From contig NC_081413.1 in the NCBI RefSeq assembly GCF_030272615.1, forward strand, positions 600,966,709 through 601,030,708: DNA of 64,000 nt, read 5' to 3'. The DNA comes from Cryptomeria japonica. Lineage: Eukaryota > Streptophyta > Pinopsida > Cupressales > Cupressaceae. A model generated the notes under the pieces. That model did no database searches. It had not been told where the DNA came from and saw only the letters and a program-made list of their open reading frames with translations. Below, one piece after another: positions 56,946-64,000 of the stretch (position 1 is its first letter; the number at the start of each line of letters is the position of its first letter). The position numbers and the translations under genes are program-made.

Positions 56946-58400
56946 TGTCGTATGCTAAAATTCATTAAATGTAAATCAAATAGGAATGAAAGGGAAGTCA
57001 CGAATCCCTATCCTAATTGGAATTTAAACAAACAAACAATGAAATAATGCTAAATAAGAAATAGGAATATAAGATATATCAATCAATTCCCCCTATTCCA
57101 AGACTGCATATAGCTTCCATTGCTCTTCTCCTCTTTGTGGTATGGTGGCTCTTAGATATCGTGTTGGCAACCTACAAATGACACAAAGATTCAAAGTTTG
57201 TGATTCATCATGATTGTTGAAAATGGAGATTGAATGCTCAATTTATAGATTTTCGGAGAGGATTGATTGAGAGGTGGAACATATTGATTAAGAGGTGGAA
57301 CTCAAGTGAGCTCACATGTTGATTGATAGTTGAACTACTAATTGGGAGGTGAAACTCAATTGATTGAATAGATAAATGAGTTAATTGATTGAGAAAAAAA
57401 CTGATTGAAAGATGAAAAAGAATGATTGGAGGATAATTAATTGATGACAAAGAAAAATTTATTTAGAAAAAGCTAACTAGAAGACAGAAAAAGAATGATT
57501 GGAGAGAATTAAAGAAATGATGCAATCAATCAATTAATTGAAAAGATCAATTAAATTGAAAACTTTTTGAGAGCTTTTTGGAAAAAAACAAAGTGGAAGA
57601 TAGAAATAGAAATTGAAAAGATAATTAATTTAGCATGTGCTTGCACTTTGACTTTGATTTTCAATTTAATCTTTGCATGAGATTTAATTCAAATATTGAA
57701 TTTATTTTAAATTCAATTTGATATTTGAATATATTTAGAACTTGACTTTGATATTCAATTTGATTTTTGAAATCATGCACATGTATTTGAAATTAGAAGA
57801 AATTAGAAGAAATATGAATTTGGAGAATTAATAAAATAAAATAAAATTAGAAGAAATATGAAATTAAACAAAATTAGAATTTGGGGATTTGGAATTAAAT
57901 GAAATTAGAAGAAATGATTAGTTAAATGAAATTAGAAGAATTAATGAAATTAGAAGAATTAATGAGTTAATTAAATAATTTAAAGAAACTATTTAATTAT
58001 TTAGAAATTGAATTTAATTAAATAATAAAGATTATTTAAATTAAAGAATTAAAATCACAATTAATTAAATAATAAATATTTAATTAATATTTTAAAAATG
58101 GTTAATGATTGATTGAATAGAGATAGAAATTGAAAATGAATTTATTTAAATAATAAAGATTATTTAAATTGAGGATTAAAAATCACAATTAATTAAATAA
58201 TAAATATTTAATTAACCTTATAAAATGGTTTAAATGATTAAATGCTTATAGAATTAAAAATAGAATAATTAGTAAGATGATGAGGAAATATGAAATTAGA
58301 AGAATAAGATTAATTAACTTAATTAAATAATTAAATAATTATTTACTAATTTAGACAAATAACTAGTACATGATTAATGAGACATTTTTAGGTGTCTACA
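56946..58400 (-). repeat. GYP4 3' LTR (1455 bp)
   Basis: Plus-strand view TGTCGTATGC...GGTGTCTACA. The minus-strand start TGTAGACACCTAAAAATG matches the GYP2 LTR start. It is very AT-rich with repeated AATTAATTAAATAATAAA and palindromic relatives (57950-58370). The left boundary is exact, because the COP3 LTR is broken there. The right boundary is the polypurine tract. Confidence 0.85.
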
Positions 58401-58416
58401 TTTGCCCCTCTTTGAG
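58401..58416 (-). promoter_or_regulatory. GYP4 polypurine tract
   Basis: On the minus strand CTCAAAGAGGGGCAAA lies directly before the LTR start TGTAGACACC. It would prime plus-strand DNA synthesis. Confidence 0.85.
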
Positions 58417-59632
58417 ATAAAGTTGGAACGACATTGTTTCAAAGAAAACAAAAATTTCTGCCCCAGTATGCCCCAATAATACTTAGGGTGTAATGCCCCC
58501 TCGAGACATTGTTTATGCATGAAAGGTATGAATCATCTCTTGAAAAAAGAAGAATGTTAGATAGAAGAATAGTTAGTTGATTAGAGATAGAGATAGGTGA
58601 TGTGAAGATGATATTGAGATAGAATATGAGATAATGAACCTTAGAATGAAATCGAATAATGTTAGATGATAGAAAATGATTTAGAAAGAGATGATGAGAA
58701 AAGAATCAACAAACTAGCAATAAGCAAATGAGATGAAATGAGAATGATTGATTCACAAACCCATGTCATTATTTATTGCGCAATATATATTCATCACTGA
58801 GCCTTATTATTGAACAATGGAGCTTAGCACATTAGGGTATAAGAAACCAAGATGTAAAGATATCTCATTGAAGAAACAAACACGTAGAAAAAAAGGAGTG
58901 AAACCCTCCATTTTGAGAATAATGCCAGGGGTCAAGGTATGTGGGATAGTCACAAGCATAATGATCCTTGACTTTTGCGTAGGATATTTGTTGAATGAAC
59001 GTACCAACATAGACACCCACTGGAACTATTACTCCAGAACTTCATTGGTTCACACCATAAACAACAAACAAAGAAAAAGATAATGGTCGTCCCAGCTCCT
59101 CTAGTCACTTGTGGACATCCTTAAGTAGCATAGGAACATGATCTGTCACCAAATGATAAAAGATAAAGACTGACTCGAACAAAATTCGGCAACTATACTG
59201 ACCTTGTGCCTTTGTTCTCAGTTGCTTGATGTGATAGTTGATAATGTCTGATCTCAGAAAGTTGCGGACCCCGTTTAAGACTGACCTATCTAATTTTGAG
59301 TGTATCCTCTTCTGTTTAAGACAAGATAATGATCACTTGATATGGATATGATATGATTGATAAGACAGTTTGATCAGATGATTGTAGATGTTTGACTGGA
59401 TAGCCGTATCCTTTGTTAACTTCATGCGAAGTGTTTGTTGAATATCTGCTAGGGTATTTGTTTCTCACGAGACATTTTATTGCAAGTTTTAAAATTGATT
59501 TTTGATTTTTTTTTTTTGGATTTTGTGGATTGATATTTGAATGTTTTTGGTTGATTTTAAAAAAAAAAAATTTGGTATTTTTTCAGGATCATATTTGAAT
59601 GTTTTTGTATTTTTTACTGTTTTTGAATTTTT
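58417..59632 (-). other. GYP4 3' noncoding region
   Basis: About 1.2 kb upstream (minus strand) of the polypurine tract with no domain-bearing ORF. Two further purine words (TGGGGCAGAAAT-like near 58455-58465, TTGGGGCATACT near 58467) occur. Oligo-T/A runs at 59500-59570. Confidence 0.55.
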
Positions 59633-60782
59633 TCATGAGGCTATCCGGAAAAGCCATAGATTTTGATTACAATACTTACAGAGTACGGCCCCCCAATTAT
59701 GTTCAATTCTGGCAAGAGGCACCCTTTCCTTAGGTCTCACAAAATCATGCAATTCTTTAGGAATCCTTGGTGGATTCATTGTCAACCTTTGTCTTAACCT
59801 AGAGGCAAAGTTGTTATCAAATCTTATATAGCTAGCCTCTTGTCTATCCCATGACATGTTTGTGCTCTAGAGTTGTTATGGAATCTCCTAATTATATATT
59901 GTCCTTCTAAGGTTCATGGTACCCTCAAAATAATATGCATTCCTTGAAAGGAACATATGCATGAGTAAATAATACCAGGAGAATTTAACACCAACAACTT
60001 GATTCTTAATGTCTAATAACCCTTCATGAATCTTTTCCTCAATATAAGGGGCAAAGTCAAAAACTACTGTAAAGTACGAATGATGTATTTTCATAGCCAT
60101 GTACATGAAATCAGGTGGCATTACTGTAATGGGACTAAAACCCAATACTTGACATAGAGAGAAGAAAGTAGCCTAGAAATAAGGAGCGAAAGCACAAATT
60201 GGGAATGACTCTTCTGAACTAGGGCCGATATGGTATGTTGTACTTCCAGCTCTGGTTAAATGCATTGGAAGGAAATTCTTTCTAATGAATTCCTTCATCT
60301 TGTAGTACTCTTCCTTCTGTTCATTTAAATCTACTGGTACCAGGCTAGGGGATGGTTCATACAAGTCAAAAATCTCTTGAAATTCCTCCCTTCTGATGGT
60401 TAACAAAATCTCCCCATCATTTCCCTTGATAACCCTTGAAACTAGGTCATATCTATCTGCAACAACCTTGAGTAAATCGACATCCATAAAAACACCCAGT
60501 ACTACCAACTTGCCCAAGTCATACTGCCAAGGAAGATAATGGGCAATTTGATTTCCTTTGTCCATACCAAAATTTGAAAATCTCTAACCCAGTTACTAGT
60601 ATATTAGCATCTGCCAAACAGAATGCTTTGTCAGTTAACCCTTCCCCTAGGGTTTTTCCATCCATAAACCTCTACCCTTGTTGCTTATCATTTGTAGAAG
60701 GCTTTAATTGGTCTAAGAAATCATCATAAAGATTTCTTTTCATATATTCCACATGCCCTAAATGTTTCCATGAGGGAGCCAT
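59633..60782 (-). pseudogene. unrecognised ~380-codon ORF, broken
   Basis: From a minus-strand ATG at 60780-60782 (MAPSWKHLGHVEYMKRN) one reading runs ~70 codons. After a frameshift near 60580 it continues in one frame from 60565 (MDKGNQIAHYLPW) to 59633, with stops at 60173-60175 and near 59885. The protein is not low-complexity: it is rich in Phe, Tyr, Met and Arg, with segments such as VFMDVDLLKVVADRYD, YYKMKEFIRKNFLP and MNPPRIPKELHDFVRPKE. I see no zinc finger, protease, RT or integrase motif and no transmembrane pattern. It lies about 1.2 kb from the GYP4 polypurine tract in the element's orientation, so it may be a GYP4-encoded gag or accessory protein. A captured or host gene fragment is the alternative. 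Confidence 0.5.
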
Positions 60783-62440
60783 CTTCTACAACTAGGGCTT
60801 TCTACTATATCTCCAAGTTTGGGAAAGAAAACTAGGGCTTATTACAAGATTTTTTAAATTTCCAGAGTAATTCAAACAGATTTCACTATTTTCTGTCTAC
60901 TATCTTAACCCTAGAACAAATTGAATTTTCTTTTTGCAACCTTACACACAATTTGTAATATCAATTTGTTTCAAGAACATATGTAGAGCTCAGATGAACT
61001 TACTGCTTTTGATTTTTGCTAGAGATGACAATTATGTGTCGCAGAGGGTTGTTTCAGTCTCCTTTAGCAGCAGGAAATTCTTCAGAATTGCTATGAAATC
61101 TTTTGCAAATAAAAAACCTTTTAAGAGTCTTTTAATTATTGTCCAGGAAAGGACACAAATATCTCATCCACCATTAATATTCGCGCGAGTGAAACAACGA
61201 CCCATAGCTTTGTATTCAAAAAGTTTGAAAACTAGTCGTCGATTGTTCTCCTAGTTGGCTAATCCAATGATCATCTCCTTGTTGACTCAGCACTTGTTCT
61301 TTCATCTATATCAATGGCCCCACAAAATCGTGACAAATTAGCAACACCTAATCTTTCTGTCGAACTCCATGAGCGGCCCCATTGTAGGTCTTTCTTGCCA
61401 ACTCGAGACACGTGGCATGATCCCATGATGCCGCAGTCTGTAACTACCTTGCAACTTCCATTGTGGGAATACAAGGGCCATCTGATCTGTTCAAACTTTA
61501 CTGCCTAGCATACTTCTCGTTGACTCTTCTTGAACTTAAAAATCGACCACCTTTTACCTCAGGATAAAACATCCTCATTCATTTTGAGCATGTGCAAATT
61601 GATGGGAATGTTAGTAACTTGACCTTTACCGCCTAAGAACTGGTAACACAAAGCTTTCGACCGGTTGCGCTGCTAACCCTGTCAGTTTTTGCTAATAACA
61701 CGTGACACAATCTCGTGATGTCGTGGTCATTAAAATCCTCGCACCTTTGATTTCAAGGAAGTGCTAGACGTTAGATCCATCCTTTCTTTAACAAACGGTC
61801 GGAGCATTTAACACTTTTCAGACTTAGGAAAATATAAGCATGGGCATAAGTATTTTAAAAGGGGACTGGTTATAGGGAAATTCATGTGGGTGACTTAGGA
61901 ATAACATATTTCATGAACTGATTGATCAATATTTTGCTTAGGAAATAAAATGGCCCCGCAAATGAAAGTAGAACCCTCAGCCTTAAGTGAGAAAATGGTA
62001 ACAACAAAATATAATAGGGACCGAAAAGTTACTTTCAAACCACTTTTTAATCAAAAAAGACACAACCACTAAATCCCTGAACCCTGATAACTTGACCAAG
62101 GGCAAGATTAAAACCAGGATGACCAAATTTTTCAAGACATAATTTTAGGTCCTATCAAGGTCTACATGGCAACGATCAAAGGCTTCGGTCTTGAAGTTTA
62201 ATGAATTTATTTTTGCTTAGGCTGACACGTAAATAAATTGTAATATCATTATAAGACGACATAAGGCATTTATGTTTGTGTTTGGGAAGGGTATTTAAGT
62301 TAGTCCGGTTAGATTATTTTGATAAGGCAACAAAATGTAATGGGATATAGTGATGTGATATTGTGCGAGCAATCTTGATCGACAAAATGCGAATGTAATA
62401 TTTTATAGTCGGTCTTGGATATTGGTTTAGAGGTTTGGGA
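60783..62440. other. unassigned DNA
   Basis: No supported gene. Could be the 5' part of GYP4 or host spacer. It contains two diverged copies of ACACGTGRCAYRATCYCRTG (61408-61438 and 61698-61728). Short open frames (60934-61254, 61314-61508) have no domain signal. Confidence 0.5.
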
Positions 62441-62902
62441 AGTGAATGAATATATTGGTAAGGGAGGACACAGTGTAAACCGGTACCAACTATGCTTTAA
62501 CCGGAACTCATCCAACATAGCAGATGCACTCTCAGAGTTCAAAATTTTGTTTGTAACTCCATATGTGGTGTATGTAGTCAGTGAGGCTCCTTTTGTGATG
62601 AGCAGTGTGCTCTAGGCTGTTGGCCTTCTTGCATGTGCAGTCCCCTATTGTAATATTTATTCATTTGGCCAGTGGATAGATATTGTGGGTCACCAATCCC
62701 ACGGTGGTTTTTCCTCTTTGAGGTTTTCCACGTATAAATCTCCGTGTTATGGTGTATTCTCTTGTGGTTGGTTCATTTCTATTTGTTGTTATATTCCTTT
62801 ATGTCTATTGGTTACTGAATTGCATTGTTAATAAGGTTAAAATTGATTATATCGACAAAACACTGATTCATCCCCCCTCTCAGTGTTCTTGGATTCCAAC
62901 AA
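62440..62902 (+). repeat. copia LTR, 3' part (solo or truncated)
   Basis: Ends CCCCCCTCTCAGTG...GGATTCCAACA like the LTR at 31175 read in reverse. It contains GAGCAGTGTGCTCTAGGCTG (62600-62619) and CCCACGGTGGTTTTTCC (62697-62713). No primer site follows the end (ATTATTCGCATG), so no internal region is attached. The left boundary is not determined; 62440 is nominal. Confidence 0.7.
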
Positions 62903-64000
62903 TTATTCGCATGTTGCATTTCAGAATGTAGAAGATAGAAGTTATATCATTCACATGCTACATTTTAGAATGTAGAAGATAGACATTTTCTAGAGATAAG
63001 TTTTTAGGAAGTGTTGTTGTTTTGCTTGCAGAGGTTTTAAAATGAAGTGCATAGAAGGTGCAACTAAATTCTGGCATAAGGAGATATGGTTGAAGGTTTG
63101 CAGATGCCATTAAGTAAAGAAAATTAATGACTTACCTTGTAGCCAGAAGGTTATTAAGATAGCCAAAGATAACCAGGGGGTTATTAAAAGGCTCGAGTGC
63201 AACTGCAGGCTTCACAATCAAAGTCCAATTAAATGTAGAATAATTAAGGTGCATCTTTCACATAAAAATCAAAGTCCAATTAAATGTAGAATAATTAAGG
63301 TGCATCTTGAACACATTTTTTTGGAAAATAACCCATATAGAAAGTGTACTGCATATCCATTGGAATTAGAAACGTACTTTTTAGCACATATGAAATCTTC
63401 ATCTCAGATTTTAAGCGATCTTTTCGCATAGAAAGCACTCCTATTAGAGGACTTTATGCTTGTCATTTTGATGAAGAGTTGCATGTGTACAGATGTTAGC
63501 TTGTTCTTGAAGAAAATATTGAATTGGCGGTTAAATGATTATAGTACACTGATGAGTTTTGATCCTTTCATTAGGTGGCATGAAGAGTTGCATGCCAACA
63601 TGGAGAGTTCTGATTCTTTGGAAAGGCAAAAAGGTGAAAAGGAATATTTAGAACTTCTAAATTTAGAGCTTCGAGGTTTTTCATAAATTGGTAGCAGTTG
63701 AGTTGATCAAAGAACATTATAAATATTTCCATCTACACTTGTTCAAGAACAGTATCAGAAATGGAATGCCCATATGTAGATGTTTCTTGTGTGTTCATAA
63801 CATATAGGTTTAATGACACTGGGTGGAGAATATTTTAGGAAGGTTGTGTTTATAGCAGCACAACAGATTGCTTTGTAGCTAAGGGGACTTTCAAATTGGA
63901 GGAGGTAGCTAAAGGGATTTTCAAAGGCCATCTGGAACTGCAGATGGCCTTTCCCTGGCTGCCTGCATTTTCCCCCTCATCTCCTAAAGCCTAAGAGCGA
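62903..64000. other. unassigned DNA with short duplications
   Basis: No supported gene. A 76-codon plus-strand frame (63456-63686) has no recognisable domain. It contains two local duplications: ATTTYAGAATGTAGAAGATA at about 62920 and 62965, and the 42-bp repeat listed separately. Confidence 0.5.
63216..63308. repeat. 42-bp direct repeat, 51-bp period
   Basis: AATCAAAGTCCAATTAAATG and its downstream bases through GGTGCATCTT occur at 63216-63257 and again at 63267-63308 without a visible mismatch. Recent duplication or replication slippage. Confidence 0.93.

Noticed and set aside
63456-63686. 76-residue plus-strand ORF near the right edge as a host exon
   Set aside because: No splice-site-supported neighbours and no known domain; the stretch also contains local duplications. 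Left unassigned.

Overview
This window is repeat-rich plant nuclear DNA. I recognise no complete host gene, tRNA, rRNA or CRISPR array. Almost everything I can name is a broken retrotransposon nested inside another one. The families (Ty1/copia with a tRNA-Met primer site, Ty3/gypsy gag elements with a protease-like domain, an L1-type LINE) and the AT-rich spacers point to a large plant genome, plausibly a gymnosperm. The species is not identified.

Layout. 1-5494: 5' end of a minus-strand gypsy element (GYP1: gag with protease-like domain, long leader, 1.25-kb LTR), next to a TA/TATG microsatellite. 5835-6698: AT-rich DNA with a degenerate telomere-like stretch. 6717-8285: a T/G-rich retroposon with an ~18-bp target-site duplication (TSD) and a 3' hairpin array. 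8304-11775: AT-rich, unassigned. 11776-16261: two minus-strand copia 3' ends, one probably nested in the other, each with a coiled-coil ORF downstream of where pol would lie, plus a solo LTR. 16262-30506: minus-strand gypsy GYP2 (gag, protease, integrase tail, no RT seen), split by a complete Tnt1-like copia (COP1, 20470-25416, TSD TTTCC). 30507-42835: plus-strand gypsy GYP3 of the GYP1 family, interrupted by a solo LTR (TSD CTCCT) and an L1-type LINE (34236-41496, 15-bp TSD), which is itself cut by another solo LTR (TSD CAGGC). 43195-56945: copia COP3, whose 5' LTR holds copia COP2 (43993-50682). COP3's 3' LTR is cut at 56945 by minus-strand gypsy GYP4. 58417-64000: GYP4 3' region, an unrecognised ~380-codon minus-strand broken ORF, a partial copia LTR and unassigned DNA.

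How the parts relate. Insertion order follows from the junctions: COP2 after COP3, GYP4 after COP3, COP1 after GYP2, and solo LTR after LINE after GYP3. Coding damage is mostly nonsense change of the C-to-T or G-to-A type. COP1 keeps one frame for 1308 codons with 12 internal stops and no frameshift. Both GYP1-family copies carry the same non-canonical protease motif, and GYP3 has no RT, RNase H or integrase before its polypurine tract, so this looks like a non-autonomous family moved in trans.

The candidates most worth follow-up are the coiled-coil 3' ORFs of the minus-strand copias, the unknown ORF at 59.6-60.8 kb, the hairpin-ended retroposon, and sequence blocks conserved among otherwise different copia LTRs.
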